This document shows, in pieces, positions 30,908 to 48,833 of a DNA stretch of 64,000 nt. The number at the start of each line of letters is the position of its first letter. Position 1 is the first letter of the stretch. The notes below the pieces were generated by a model that saw nothing but the letters and a program-made list of their open reading frames with translations, did no database searches and was not told the DNA's origin. The DNA comes from Sanguinoderma infundibulare (Eukaryota; Basidiomycota; Agaricomycetes; Polyporales; Polyporaceae), in contig JAVLRN010000003.1 of assembly GCA_032821775.1 (NCBI GenBank), forward strand, positions 930,001 through 994,000. The letters are read 5' to 3'. The position numbers were made by a program, and so were the translations under genes.

Positions 30908-33534
30908 CTAGAGCAGCTCGTGGAGCACTTGGTCGTATTGGTGCGGCAGGTGCGAGCTGAGCATGTCGCGCGCGAAGATGATCTGCCCGAACACCTGCTT
31001 GACGTCGCTGATCTCAAACAGGCGCACCTTATCCTTGGGAGAGTTTCGCCCGGTGCCTGCCCCGAGCCGATGTGCGCGGTGGAGATCTCCATCACGCAGT
31101 GCCCAGTAGACACGGCCGGGAGGGAAGAGGTCAGCCATCTGCATGTTCGCTTCAAGCGTCTTGCGGATGGCTAGGAACTAGCGATGCACGGTACACGTCA
31201 ATAGTGCTCAGACGGAAAAGCTACGTCTAGGGGCTCACCCATTCATCATCTCCCTCTTCGCCCCGGCCCATCTTCCACTTGAGCGCCCTCTTTGTCACAC
31301 TGTTGTACCCGTCGGCCCTATTCCCCTCTCGGTTCTCCGCCGCACACAACCAAACGGCACCACGGGTGAGGTCCCGGACGCTACCTAGAGATAGACGCGA
31401 CACAATGTCGTGACCGTAAACGAATGAAACGATCAACCCGGATGCAGCTGCTTTGGCGCTGAGCCGGGGGGAAACAACACAAGGCGGAGCGAAGCAATAC
31501 GAAGATACGCGCCGACCGACGGGAAGACCTGACGCTTTATGGGTGAGGCAGGTCTCAGGCGTGGCCCACATCTGTCGACTGCCGTTAAGCGAAATGATGG
31601 ACTACTGGTCAAGGAAACATTCACCAGTGCGAGGAGAGCAGCGACGCCCGCACCAAGGCTGTGCCCACAGAGAACCAGAGCTACGAAGCAAGAGTCAAGT
31701 TCATGCCATAAAAGATGACCAGAAACGCCGAGAACGCACAATATCCCTTGTTCTTCCGCAGGGCGTCCCGCACAGCGACGTGCACAGGTTTTCCGGGTCC
31801 ACCCATGGCACGCGTCATCCTCAGCATACCGCCATGGACCACGTACGCGGTATCGTCGCCGGCTTCGGAAGCGAGCCTAGACCTCGGGGCATGGGAGCAC
31901 CGCATTGAGTTCTTGCGCGAGCGGGGGAAAGGGACAGAGAGGTCCATTGGGAAGGGGAACGAGCCAGGGATGTTCTCGAGATCCGAGTCGAGTTCGTCGG
32001 AGTCGTAATGAAACTCGAATCGCGGCATGGGTGGTCGCTGCCTCTGCTTCTGCTGTTTGAGCGCCTCTGACAGACGATCGGGATGGAGATGTGTGCCAGA
32101 CTGGGACGGTTGGGAGTGTGGGGCTCGCGAAGACGCGGCATGGTCTGATTGAGGAAGAATGAATGGGGTTGGGTCGCATGTGAGGTCGACTGCGAGCTCG
32201 TTCAAGCTCATGGTGCCTCGGATAACGAGGACGACCTCGTTGCGAACATGATCGGTAAGGACCCAGAAGCGAGGCATGTGGTTTTCTGAACTGACATGAG
32301 CGGTAGGTGGTGGATGTGGCTAAATGCGGGTATGAGTGTCATGTGATAGGGTTTGGGACAAGCGGACGACTCACGGGTTGCTCTGTGGAGGCATTTGGAG
32401 GGGTCGGTTGGGACCTTGCCCAATGCATGAAGATGTCGTGGTCGTGTTTGCCCATGAGGACGTCCCACCAGGAGTACGTTGGCCCGCCGGGCATGACGAC
32501 GTCGCCAGACTTGGCGCTCGCGCGGCCGTCTTCTCCAGCGGCTTCCTTCTCAGAGGCGTTGATTGCGTCTGCAAGCTTGACCTCTTCCTTGCGCTGTTCC
32601 TTCTCCCATGGGGTGAGGGATACTCCAAAGAAAAGAAGACTTGGGCCGCCATAACCGGCAAGGACGAGCTTTGAGAGACGACGAAGGGTCTGCTTGAGGT
32701 CATCCATAGGTTGGGTGACCGGAGGGCCGCGGAAGGTGAGAGTGGTAGTGGGAGGGGCAAGAGTGGCCAGGGACTTGGGAGGGGGCCAGGAACCGGGGAT
32801 GACCTCAGTGATGTCTGCGGTGACGATCTGGCCGGAATGACTTGGGTATATGGTATCACCGGTGATAGTGACGCGAGAGTCGACGCGCTTGCGACGAGAG
32901 AGGGTGGAAGAGCCGTCGTAGACGGGGACCTCTTTCATGAACTTGAACCAGCGCTTCTCTTGCCATTGACTGGTGACGCCCTGCAAAGCTGCGAAGCCAG
33001 CGAGAGCACGAAGGACCTCTGCTAAACCATAGCGTTCTTCGGGGAGACCTTCGCTCTCTGCGGGCTCATTCCATTCGCGACGGACGAGACCAAGGAAGCT
33101 GGCAAGAGAGAAGCTGGCTTCGTCACTGCCGGGGAAGATGGTGGTGAGGATGGAAAGAGAAGAATGTGCGGCAACGAGGGAGGTGGAGGTGATGGATTCG
33201 CCGAGGACAAGAGGGGCGAGGGCGACAAACTCGACGGCAGAGATGGCAGAAGAGACGGCACCTCCGAGGAATTGACCTGCGCCAGTCGCGCCTCCGAACA
33301 ACGCATAATCTATGACGGAGCCGGTGAAGCCTGCGGCGGTAGAAGCGATGCCGCGAGTGATAGAAAACTAGGAGAGAAGTGGGGGTTGAGAGCGGGAGAG
33401 AGTAAGACGAGGAAAGACATACACCGAAACGAGTGCAGGCCTTGGCAGTTGAGAAGCCTATGGTGGTCGCTGTGGAGGCAAGATCGAGACTGAAGCGGCC
33501 ATACTTGTCCCAATTGGACAGCATATAACGGAGA
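30908..33534 (-). CDS. Lipase class 3, sn1-diacylglycerol-lipase-like
   Basis: Probable membrane-associated triacyl/diacylglycerol lipase. ATG 33534 opens MLSNWDKYGRFSLDLASTAT, followed by Gly/Ala-rich hydrophobic helices (ALFGGATGAGQFLGGAVSS, VEFVALAPLVLGESI) that may anchor it. After a regulatory region with RRKRVDSR and LSKLVLAGYGGPSLLFFGV comes MPRFWVLTDHVRNEVVLVIR with GTMSLNELAVDL, the start of the alpha/beta fold. A disordered Ser/Pro insert follows, then the nucleophile elbow LVLCGHSLGAG (about 31,650-31,690). GHDIVSRLSL probably supplies the Asp, and the C-terminal SSHLPHQYDQVLHELL a candidate His; stop at 30908. About 780 aa in 7 exons. The nucleophile exon is short (about 56 nt) and flanked by good splice sites. 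Fungal homologues have this same layout. Confidence 0.87.
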
Positions 33535-34374
33535 GAGGAGCTGAGTGAGAGTGGTATTTTGGCGAGCGAGGGGGGTATGTGGCAGTCGAGAGCGGGTGGG
33601 GAACGTCGAGGAAGAGAGGACGCGAGCAGCGACGAGTCGAGCAGCACCTCCCCCGCGTCGCATAAACTCAATCACGCGCAACTGCCCTGCCCACAGCCAA
33701 TGCTAATCGGAATCCTATTACCACATATCGGCCACAGCCACGCTCCCCACCAGATCGCGCGCGATCGCCGTCCCAATCCAGCGTTGATACTCTCCCCGCG
33801 ACACACGCCTGCCAATCGACCCCCATCTGTCGCCTCCGCTCGTCCACCGCAGTCCTCCTCCCGTCTGAATCCCGAGAACACCTCGTCCAGCTGAGCTCGT
33901 TAGCATTCCTCACTCCATGTCACCGCTAAATGATCCCGTGCCCTCCCTCATGCATTAGGACGTTTGCCAAGTCGATCGATCCACATCCCAACCAATCACT
34001 TGGTGACCCTCCGACCCGTCAGGAACAAACTTATCCATACTAGTACAACGCCGCGCACAGACCGTTTCACCATTTCCAACAGTAGTTGTCAAGTAGTTGT
34101 TCTGCTGGTCTCCAAGGTCGGGTTTTCGACCCGTATGAGAACAGACCATATACCAATAGATTGACTGTCATCTATGTCCGGTATATGGTCCGCTACGGAG
34201 ACGGCGTGGCCACAGGTGCGGTGGGGTTGGATCGCACGACTCGGGGCATTTACGAATGAAAAGTCTACATTACTTAGGTTCAGCCAATGGGTAACTTGCG
34301 GCAGCCATTCGTTATCTACAAGGATACAAATGCTTCATGACATAAGTTAGTATACAACATGCGCGAATACAACA
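33535..34374. other. Intergenic, lipase promoter / RPC1 3' side
   Basis: About 840 bp. Frames upstream of the lipase ATG (to 33671) lack an ATG. The remainder is AT-richer and has no recognised gene or repeat. Confidence 0.5.
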
Positions 34375-39801
<5,427 letters not shown>

Positions 39802-40067
39802 CTTTCCCCGCTCCACTGGCGCACCTGCCGCGCCCGATGAAAAATGCGGTCTTTTGCTATTCGCGAACTATGATCAGGGTACGCGCGAGGACCAAGACGG
39901 GCGAGGGGGACCAGAGGACGAGGAGAGGACGAGAAATGACTTCAGCAGCGTGAAGCGCGCATGCATTTGTGGGTCAGGTGCCTTGATATCGAGATCGAGA
40001 TACGCGCGTCGCGTTGACTTGCGCGTCCTCGTCCTCGTCCCAAGGCACCTCTCCCTCCGCACCCACC
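39802..40067. promoter_or_regulatory. Bidirectional promoter, RPC1 / SCL1
   Basis: 266 bp between the two ATGs, with a CT-rich run just before the SCL1 start (cctctccctccgcacccacc). Shared promoter use is inferred from spacing only. Confidence 0.4.
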
Positions 40068-41226
40068 ATGTCCAGGACCTCGTACGACAGGTATGCGGTC
40101 TGCTGTTGCACCCTCGCGATGGTTACTTACACAGTTCCAACCCAGATATCTCACCGTCTTCTCTCCGGAGGGTCGCTTGTACCAAGTAGGTCAGTACAGG
40201 AAATACCTACTTCCGAAGGGCTGCATTCAACCGTCGTCTTGCAGAATATGCGTTCAAGGCCATCTCTGGGTCTGGGCATACCGCAATTGCTGTTAGAGGC
40301 AAGGACACCGCAGTCGTCATCACCCAGAAGAAGGTCCCTGTACGTCGTTTCTCTGTGGCACTCTCAATATGCGGCCTTTAATCTCTTCGTGCCCCTGCTT
40401 AGGACAAGCTTCTCGATGCCGACACCGTCACACACCTGTTCAGCATCACTCCAACAATCGGTTGTGTCATGACTGGTCTCATCGGTATGTCTTTCAGCGA
40501 CCATCCTCTTCGACTCCAAGACCTCATGTCCTTCCCCGTCCCTCTTTCCATTTGCCCAACGGACAGCCGATGCCCGCTCGCAGGTCATGCGCGCACGGTC
40601 AGAAGCTGCAGATTTCCGCTACAAGTACGGCTACGAGATCACGCCCGACGCACTTGCCAGACGCATGGCCAACATCAACCAAGTATATACACAACGTGCA
40701 GCCATGCGGCCACTCGGTATCGGTACGTTGCGTTGGCTTCCGACTGAAAAGAGGCGATAGTGTTTCTAACGTTCCTCAAGCCATGGTCCTCATTGGCATT
40801 GACCCCGAATTCGGCCCACAATGCTTCAAGCTCGACCCCGCTGGCTACTTTGTCGGCTTCCACGCAACGGCTGCTGGCCAGAAACAGCAGGAGGCAATGA
40901 ATCACCTCGAGAAGAAGTGGAAGAAGCTTGATTCGGGCCGTGGGGCGGATGACGCCGTCAAGGCGGGCAAGACACTCTCCCGCGCTGAAGTCATTGAGGT
41001 ACGTTCTTCCCTCTCGTCGAGAAGGAATCAACAGCCAAACCTCTGCTTTCAGATGGCGATTGAGGCTATCTCTACTGTGCATGCCACCGATTTCAAGCCG
41101 GATGAGGTTGAGATCGGCATCGTTTCCGAGGGCGAGGAGGAGGAGGCTAAGACAAGAGGTCAATGGCGAGTGATGGATGTGGCAGAGATCGAACGACACC
41201 TCTTGGCGTACGCGGAGAAGGATTAA
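40068..41226 (+). CDS. SCL1: 20S proteasome subunit alpha-1
   Basis: Outer-ring alpha subunit of the 20S core, orthologous to yeast Scl1 and human PSMA6. ATG 40068 in context ccaccATGt. A short first exon (MSRTSYDR) joins [20 protein letters not shown], the proteasome alpha signature; the frame requires the donor GTCAGT at 40190, not the GTAGGT four bases earlier. Then [20 protein letters not shown] and [18 protein letters not shown], where an intron follows GLI, and [20 protein letters not shown]. Further exons give [19 protein letters not shown] and [20 protein letters not shown], the alpha-1 signatures. The C-terminal helix ends AYAEKD at 41226. About 255 aa, 6 exons. Confidence 0.95.
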
Positions 41227-41541
41227 ATGCTTGTATTTCTACGGACTTCATTGTTGCAGCGACATTTCTTTCGCACTCTTTGGCCACGCAATCGAGTGAC
41301 TGGTATCCGCATGACGATGTATTCACTATTATGCTACCGAGGCAAACCTTGCTAGCGGCTGCAACTATTCTGAAGTAATGATACATTTTGGATCGGCAGT
41401 CCCATCGACCTAGCAGTAAGTAGCACAAGGCAGGAGACAGATGACGGAAAACTGAGCAATGTCCTGGCTACATCATAATGAACAGCATGGGGAAGCAAAA
41501 GCATGCAAAAGATGGACGACCAACAACCCCGAAACCGAAGT

Positions 41542-43625
41542 TTAGAAGGTCATCTTTTTACCTTGGGGCTCAGCAATCGCCCCTGATCGAGCACCACCAC
41601 GTCCTCCACCACGACCACCGCGTCCACCACCGCGGCCACCACGGTCTCCGAATCCGCGCCCGCGACCGCCACGGTCTCCGAATCCGCGTCCACGACCGCC
41701 GCCACGACCACCACGATCGCCGAAACCGCCACGGTCACCGAAACCCTGCGCCAACGACGATTAACCCCGGAACCGACACGCACGACCAGATACACCACTT
41801 ACACGTCCGCCACCGCGACCACCGCGACCACCACCATTGTTGTCTCTGGGATGACTGTAATCGAGACGGACGGCACGCCCGTCGATCTCAGTTCCCGCGA
41901 GACCCTCATGCGCCTTCTTCGCAGCCTCGATATCGGTGAACTCCACGTAGCCGAAGCCCTTGGGCTTGCCCGTCTCGACGTTCGTCGGGAGGCGCACGCT
42001 CTTCACGTCGCCGTACGCACCAAACACCTCCCAGAGGCCATCCTCGGTCGAGTCCCAGCTGAGGTTGCCCACGAAGATCACCGCCGAAGGCTCGCTGGGC
42101 GTGTCCCCGAACTTCTCCGCCCTGTTCTGGCGGACGGCGGACTTGTCTTTGTCCTCGGACCGGTCGACGTTGATCGGGCGGCCGTCGATCTCCTTGCCGG
42201 AGAGCTCGAGCGCGGCCTCGACGGCCTCGGTCGTGGCGAAGGTCACGTAGCCGAAGCCGCGCGAGCGGCCCGTGTTGCGGTCCATCTGGACACGCGCGGA
42301 GACGACCTCGCCGCACTCCGCGAACTCCTGCGCGAGCCAGTCGTTGTCGACGTTCCAGGAGAGGCGGCCGACAAAGACGGTCTTGGTCTCGCTTGCGCCC
42401 TCGGCGGCAGCGCCGTCGGAGATCTTGACCTTTTTGGCGGGCGCGGGGGCATCGTCCTCGGCTTTCCGCTTGCCTGGAGGGACAGTGAGCAAGAATACGG
42501 TATGTCTGAGACCGTTCGGACTCACCCTTCGCAGCAGGGGCTTTAGCCTTGGTAGCATCAGCCATCTCCACATCTTCATCCTCCTCGGATGACGACTCCT
42601 CTGAGCTGGACTCTTTGGATGACGACTCGTCCTTCTTGGCGGCGACAGCAGGCTTCTTGGCCTTGGGAGCCTCCTCCTCAGACGAATCCGACTCATCAGA
42701 ATCGCTCTCACTACTGGACTCCGCTTTCTTTGCAGGAACCGCCTTCTTCGCAGACGCGGGAGTCGCCTTAGCCTTTGCGGGGGCCTCGTCCTCGGAGCTC
42801 TCAGAAGACTCGTCGGATGATGAGGAGGTAGCCTTCTTGGGCGTGGCCTTCACTTGCGCAGCCTTGGGTTTCTCATCCTCGGATTCAGACTCGCTGCTCT
42901 CTTCTGAGCCAGAGTTGGAGGCTACTGCAGCCTTCTGGGAAATGAACAGTTAATGCATGAACAAGTAGGGAGATGAGCAGAACGCCACCTTGCCGTTGGC
43001 GACCTTAGGAGTGGCAGCGGGCTTCTCGTCTGAATCGGACTCTGACGACTCCTCGCTTGAGCTCGAGTCCTTGGCAGCAGGCTTCGCGGCTGCTTTTGGT
43101 GCAGCCTGTGCGAATATGTTAGAAACACCGCGACAGGGAAGGTATGAATGGGATATACACTAACCTTGCCGTTAGTGGCTGGAGCATCGCTATCCGAGTC
43201 CGACTCTGATTCTGAGCTCTCAGAACTGGACTCCTTCGCCTTCTTCGTCGCAGCAGACTTAGACTGGGGAAAGAGGCGTGAGCAATAAAGGCAGGGCGTG
43301 GAGCGAGGAAACGTACTGCGCCGTTGGACTTCGCCTTGGGCTTCTCGTCCTCGGACTCAGACTCAGACTCCTCCTCGCTACTGCTCTCGGCCGCCTTCGA
43401 CTTCGACTTCGACTTCGACTTCGACTTCTTCTCCTGCATATGATGAATACGCAAGCGTTGGCATAAATGCCTACTAATACGCACCTGCGCCTTAGCCTTA
43501 GCAAGGATCTCCTTGGAGGAGATAGGTTTAGAGGGAGCCTTGGCAGAAGAAGGCGCCGCGGCCTTCTTCGCGGCTGCTGGGGCCTTTGCCTTTTTGTCGG
43601 CTTTCTTCTCTGCTCCCTTGGCCAT
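41542..43625 (-). CDS. NSR1: Nucleolin/Nsr1-like nucleolar RNA-binding protein
   Basis: Nucleolar protein for pre-rRNA processing and ribosome assembly. ATG 43625 (MAKGAEKKADKKAK). The N-terminal half (to about 42,480) alternates basic KKA/AKAK and acidic SSSEEESESESEDE blocks over about 7 exons, like nucleolin. Two RRMs follow. The first has KTVFVGRLSWNVDNDWL and RGFGYVTFATTEAVEAAL; the second has VIFVGNLSWDSTEDGLW and KGFGYVEFTDIEAAKKA. A last intron (about 41,755-41,808) joins to a GAR/RGG tail with GFGDRGG and GRGRGFGDRG repeats, ending GKKMTF at 41542. The order acidic region, two RRM and RGG matches fungal Nsr1/Gar2. About 520 aa. A long open plus-strand frame inside the RRM region is an antisense shadow. 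Confidence 0.93.
43396..43429. repeat. Hexanucleotide cttcga microsatellite inside NSR1
   Basis: About five tandem cttcga units; on the coding strand they encode alternating Lys-Ser (KSKSKSKSK). It lies within the N-terminal charged region of the nucleolin gene, where length can vary without breaking frame. Confidence 0.8.
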
Positions 43626-43887
43626 TGCAGATGGTGTGCAAGATGTCGAGGGGGATGGGCGGAGGAGGGAGCTGGGAGTCTGCGAGAAAGCTGAGGCACG
43701 CGGCAATTTTTCGCAAGATAGAAATTCGGCGTCAACATGGTCACCGGCATTGGCCGGTCCACCTGATCCGTGTCTCGCGCCGTGCGCTCCCAGTGCGCTC
43801 AGCCATCTTGGTTCTGCTCAGGTTCACACCCTCAGCTATCACCCACACGAGACACAGGTCGAGGACGCGGACGGCGAGGACGAGAGG

Positions 43888-45819
43888 ATGAATTTCGACG
43901 CGATTGTGCTCGGTACGGGCCTCTGCGAATCCATCGTTGCTGCGTGAGCACCTTGTCTCCTATCAAAGCCGCGCTCTCTGAAGGTCCAAGTTGCGCAGCG
44001 CGCTCTCCAAAGCCGGCTTCAAGATCGTCCATGTAGACAGCAACCAGTACTACGGCGGCGACGAGGCGTCGCTCACACTGGACGAGCTCGCGGACTGGGC
44101 CGACGTTCGTTCCGGACGCCAGGACGCACCGCCGTCCGAGTACCTCGCCGCCCAGAAAGCGCGATATACCTCAATCTCCCGGTCGGAGACCGTCCCGCCT
44201 CAGTCGAGGCAGTATGCCATCTCGCTCGCGCCATCCATCGTCCCCTCCATCGGTCCGCATATTGACTCGCTCATCGCCTCTGGAGTCTCGCGTTATGGGT
44301 CGTTCAAACTCCTCGAGAAGGTCGCGGTCTACGATCAACCAGGGTTCGTGCAGAGCGTGCCTGGGAGCAAAGAGGACGTGTTCAAGAGCAAGGCGCTCTC
44401 GCTTATCGACAAGCGGAGACTAATGCGCTTCCTCATGTTCGCTGCTGGCGATTTCGAGGGTAAAAAGGAAGTGGAGGGGAAAGAGCAAATGCCGTTCGTC
44501 CACTACCTCAAGGAGGTCTTCTCGCTCAATGATAACGCTGTGAACGCCATTGCATATGCTCTGGCCTTCTGTACATCCGGACAAGGTGCGCAAGTTGCAC
44601 ATGGTCGAGTCTGATTCTTGTATGTCTCACTGCATGCAGAACCGACGCTTCCCGCTCTCAAGAGGATACGACAGTATCTCCGCTCTGCAGGCCGCTACGG
44701 CGCGTCGCCTTTCCTGGTGGGGCACTATGGCGGTTTGGGCGAGACAGCCCAGGGATTCTGTCGAACGTCAGCTGTTAAAGGCGGGACCTACATCCTCGGT
44801 CGACGCGTGCAATCTGTCAAGTCACCCACACCCCCATCTGACAATGTGTCCGAGGTCGAGGTGGACTCTTCTATGCCTGCCAAGACGACGCCACAATATG
44901 AAGTGCGGCTAGAAGACATCGACGAGCACCTCACCGCGAGGGTCCTCGTGTCAGCTCCGGATTATGTTCCATTGGCGGGTCCGCCGGAACCTTCGTCGCA
45001 GGATAGTTCTACCGCCTTACACGCTCGCTACCCCGTGGCCCGATGTATCGCCATTCTCGACAGGCCACTCGTTTTCACACCTGTGGACGCGCCAGAGGAG
45101 AGCCCCGCGGCCTCGGTTGAAGAATCAGTGGAAGGTACTCAGGATGAGCCGTCTGATAAGCCAGCACCGTCCGACTACTCGGTTGACACTGCTTTGCTTG
45201 TCTTCCCTCCTTCCACTCTACCGAATGGCTCGACTACGACAGTGGGTCATGCCTTGGTCACCGGCGAGGCGAGCATGTCCACGCCCAGAGAGAAATGTAG
45301 GTTGAATTTCCGTATTTCCGTGTCAACAGAGGATCTAAATACTGCGCTACAGACATTCTCAATATTGCTTTACCATTATCCGGAACCCAAGCGTTGAGTT
45401 CTGAGGAGCTCCTGCGACCATACCTAGACGCGGCCTTGAGCCTTACGGCTGTTCCCTCTTCTCCCGAGACGGCCCCGGCAACTCCGCTCTTCACCCTCTT
45501 TTACACCGACAACCCGATTTCCAATACATCCGACCAAACCGTGGCTAGCCTTGCCGATGTCATCGTCGCGCCGCCTCCAACGCAATTGCTTCCTGCAATC
45601 GCAGACGTCACAACAGAGAGCGCGGAAGCCATGTTTTGGAAGGCTGTGGAGCAATTGAAAGCGGCCGGCGTAAAACGCTCGGTTGTGAAGGAGGGCTTCA
45701 GCAGGAGGGAGGATCGTGAGGCGAAGGATGAAGGCGGCGAGGAATTGGGTGAGGTTGATTCGTTCTGGCCACCACTGGACGCTCCAGAAGAGGATTCAAG
45801 TACGGTCGACGAATGGTAG
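43888..45819 (+). CDS. MRS6: Rab escort protein (Rab geranylgeranyltransferase component A)
   Basis: Cytosolic GDI-superfamily protein that presents Rab GTPases for prenylation. ATG 43888 starts MNFDAIVLGTGLCESIVAA, the FAD-like Rossmann segment. After the first intron the frame continues ALSKAGFKIVHVDSNQYYGG. Then come the DVRSGR linker, FLMFAAGDFEGKKE, and the conserved LRSAGRYGASPFLVGHYGG with LGETAQGFCR, typical of REP/GDI. Insert regions are Ser/Pro rich. The intron near 45,297-45,350 must end at ctacag for the frame to read YILNIALPLSGTQALSSEEL; upstream acceptors give immediate stops. The C-terminus is acidic and ends at 45819. About 560 aa, near the family's length. The separation from GDI proper rests on the long inserts. 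Divergent from NSR1 (262 bp). Confidence 0.88.
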
Positions 45820-46701
45820 TAGTATTATCGGTATGTATCTGTATGTGACCATGTATTTTTATAAGTTTGATTCATAGGTCTGGCTGAGCATCGGCCTGCA
45901 GAGTCATTTGTCGTCCGTATCTGGCGGTGCGCTGGGAAAGCGACGTCGACGGTGAGCGTTCAAACGTTCAAGTAGTAGATGCGGTGCAGAGATCCGCCTG
46001 TCTGTTGACCGATACATCCGTGCAAAGCATGGGTGCACATCAGGCTCGGAACGCACCGTGCGAGCGCAAGAACGCAGTCGAAGTCGACGAGCGCAGGAGG
46101 GGAGCGGCCGGCAGAGTAGTACTTACGCCGGCGGCGGCGCGCACGAGCAGTTGTCCAGCTTCCTTTCAATGCATATTACCATCTTAATCGAAGTCTGCCG
46201 TTGATGGTGCATTTGGTGGGAGGACTCTCGCTATCAGTGTCTCGCGCGGAAGGTTCGTCTCGAATGTGCGAAGAGAGTGCACAGCTCGAGAACGTGCCAA
46301 CTATACGTCTGCTGTATCTCCGTATATGTCTGCTGCTTGTAGGGTCTGCAGTACCCTGAATCGTATATGGTTCCTTAGTGGAGTGGTTATGTGTATGATT
46401 TGCGCGACACCGTCGAAACGATTATTTAAATGGACGCTGCGACTGGAGCTCTTCAGGTGTATATCTACATGAACGTCGAGAGAGACCGGGCGAGCAGACG
46501 TCCGGGTACAACGCACGCAATAAATAACGCCCGGAGATAATGTACATGATGTTGGCGTTGTAGCACTACGAATGAACCGGTTCACTGTGTACCTGATATT
46601 CTTGCTCCCTAATCAGACCATACTTAGATGCGATTCACCAATGTGATGCTTCGTCTCCGACTGCTGGCTCCCTGTCTTGATGGACGTTCCTCCCCTGACA
46701 C
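45820..46701. other. Convergent intergenic region, about 880 bp
   Basis: Short frames only; nothing recognised. It contains the 3' ends of MRS6 and the DUF6534 gene. Confidence 0.55.
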
Positions 46702-48833
46702 TCAAGCCGATAGCGACGTCTTGGCCTGACTGTACGCGCATTCAAGTGAACATCCACTGGGCGATGATAACGAGAACACGAGAGGACAGACCGCGGTATT
46801 GCCCATTGTCCGGACTCGGGCCGCCATGAAGGTCGAGCGCGTGGTGATCTCTCTAGCGTCGCCGAGGGTTCCGATAGAACGACGAATGTTGAGGCTGCAT
46901 AGTTGACGGGTTAGCGATAGACAGACTCCAGGGAGATATGATGGCACTCACGCGACCAGAAAGGTATTCACGTACACTGAAAGGATATGAGGAACTCTTC
47001 GGATTAGTATGCGTGGCACGTACTCTTGATCAAGATAGCTGAAAGCGCCACCCATATAAAACTATGGGGCCAAACAACAGCCTTTGTTTGCAGGGGTCAG
47101 ACAGGGAGCTTTATGAAGCGTAGACAGAGACGTACAGCGGCGACGTTCAAGACATGGATCACGCTGACGAGAGCAAGATAGCGGCGACGGTCGGGTCAGG
47201 GTGCGTGTTTTGACATGTGAATACATTTGCTTACCAGGTCACAAGCCCTATCACAAGAGGTTAAAAGGGGGCATACACATTTAAAATGGTACGGCTTACC
47301 GGTGCTCATTACATAGGCAATTAGGACGTCCAGCATCGAATCAGTACTATTCATCAGATCTCAGTGTTCCAGCAACACAATAGAAGAGAATAGAAAGTCT
47401 ACCTCGTAAAGCCAGTGCGACTGTGACGGAGCACGTAGACCAATGCGCCAGTCATCATCATATCTCCGACCATTTGGGTCGAAGAGCCGACATATACGAG
47501 CCACTGGAGTATAATGTGAATACTCCGAACCTATGAGAGCCCGCGTCCGAATGACGAGCGTACCGAAAAGCGGAAGAACGACGGGAAGTTTGGAGCCTGG
47601 AACCTAACGGCGACACGGACGCGGGTCAGGCCTCAGAGGAATGCGGATGAGACTTGAGACCTGACATTTTGACAGATAAGACTACAAGCCCGTGAAATTA
47701 GCGAATGAGAGGATAATGCCTCCAGAAGAACACCCGCACCTGTGAAGAATCCTACGACCGCCCGAAGTTAACATCGAGGACTACAGCAGATGCGTAAGCT
47801 AAGGTGGATACTCACCCACGTTGGCCGAGATAAGCATCATCTAGTGTGCATTCAGCGCGTGAGTGGGGAAGCCTGCCAGGGTGAAGCTTACGGCGATGAC
47901 GATAAGCGGCCTGAACTTCGGCGCAACTATTGGCTAATGAGAATCATGAATCTTGGAAGCATTGACGACTAACGCACCGATCCAAACACGGCGTGCAAAG
48001 AAGCTGCAGGATGCTGAGTGAGAGAACATGTAGTCCACACTGGCACAAAGTTACCTCTGGGCCATCAACCCTCCGACGGCCTATAATGCAGGATGATGGA
48101 TGGGTGTTATCGTTTCTCTAAAGCAGTGATATACTCACGCCGGGTGCTGGCAAGAGCTGCATATAACCGTATGAATTAAATATTAGCAGCAACTCGTAGT
48201 GGCTCAACGCGCTTTCTTCAGCTTACACTTGCAGACCTTCGAGAGCATGTCCGAAATGATCAGTACAGCATTGTTGAATGCCATGTCAGTAGATGGCCCG
48301 ACACTCACCACACCGGAGGCTTGAGCAATAAATACAAAGGATCCCAGTACTGCTTCACGACATAGAAATAGCTGGTAACGACGGCCATCAGCAGCCATGA
48401 ACTTACTAATCAAACTTGTTGGTTCTTACGTGGCGTGCAGAATGAGGACAGTAGTGAACGTCTCGAACAATCTGCAAACCGTCATTATGAGCATGGTGAA
48501 CGAGTCGGAAATGCACGCACAGGACGAGGGCAACCTGCCCGTGTGTATGTAAGCGAATCATCGACATGTCCCGTGCACCCGCACAAGCGTGTGCTCACCC
48601 AAATCTTGAGAAACGCTCGATCGTCTTGGTAGGAGCGGTAGTAGTGGAACGTTTGAAGAAACGCGGTGCCACCTAGACTGAAAATAGTTGGCGTGAGTCC
48701 ACCTGATCTCGCGAGAACGAATGATAGCTCACAAGACACTGGCACATCCCCCGAGATACCAGGCACCCATGGTATTGTCCATGGCGATGCTAGACAAGGC
48801 TGCGAACGGATCAACGAGCGGGGTAGTTGTCAT
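46702..48833 (-). CDS. DUF6534-family multi-pass membrane protein
   Basis: Seven-helix-like integral membrane protein of a family much expanded in Agaricomycetes; its biochemical role is unknown. ATG 48833 begins MTTTPLVDPFAALSSIAMDN, followed by TMGAWYLGGCASV, the family N-terminal signature. After an intron: FLGGTAFLQTFHYYRSYQDD and RAFLKIW, then VALVLLFETFTTVLILHAT, then an exon with YFYVVKQYWDP. Many small exons (some under 40 nt) follow; not all junctions can be fixed by eye, including those of TM4-TM7 between about 47,000 and 48,350. The last exon (46702 to about 46,895) reads LNIRRSIGTLGDAREI, matching the family's usual LNARR ending, then a 55-residue tail. Sparse coding and long intron share are usual for this family. 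A frame break inside cannot be excluded. Confidence 0.7.

Noticed and set aside
40184..40196. Upstream donor GTAGGT in SCL1
   Set aside because: Using it removes four bases and shifts the frame; the next donor, GTCAGT, restores the conserved YQVEYAF.
41851..42546. 231-codon plus-strand ORF across the nucleolin gene
   Set aside because: It is antisense to the RRM domains of NSR1, whose minus-strand frame carries conserved RNP motifs. GC-rich third positions open the opposite frame.
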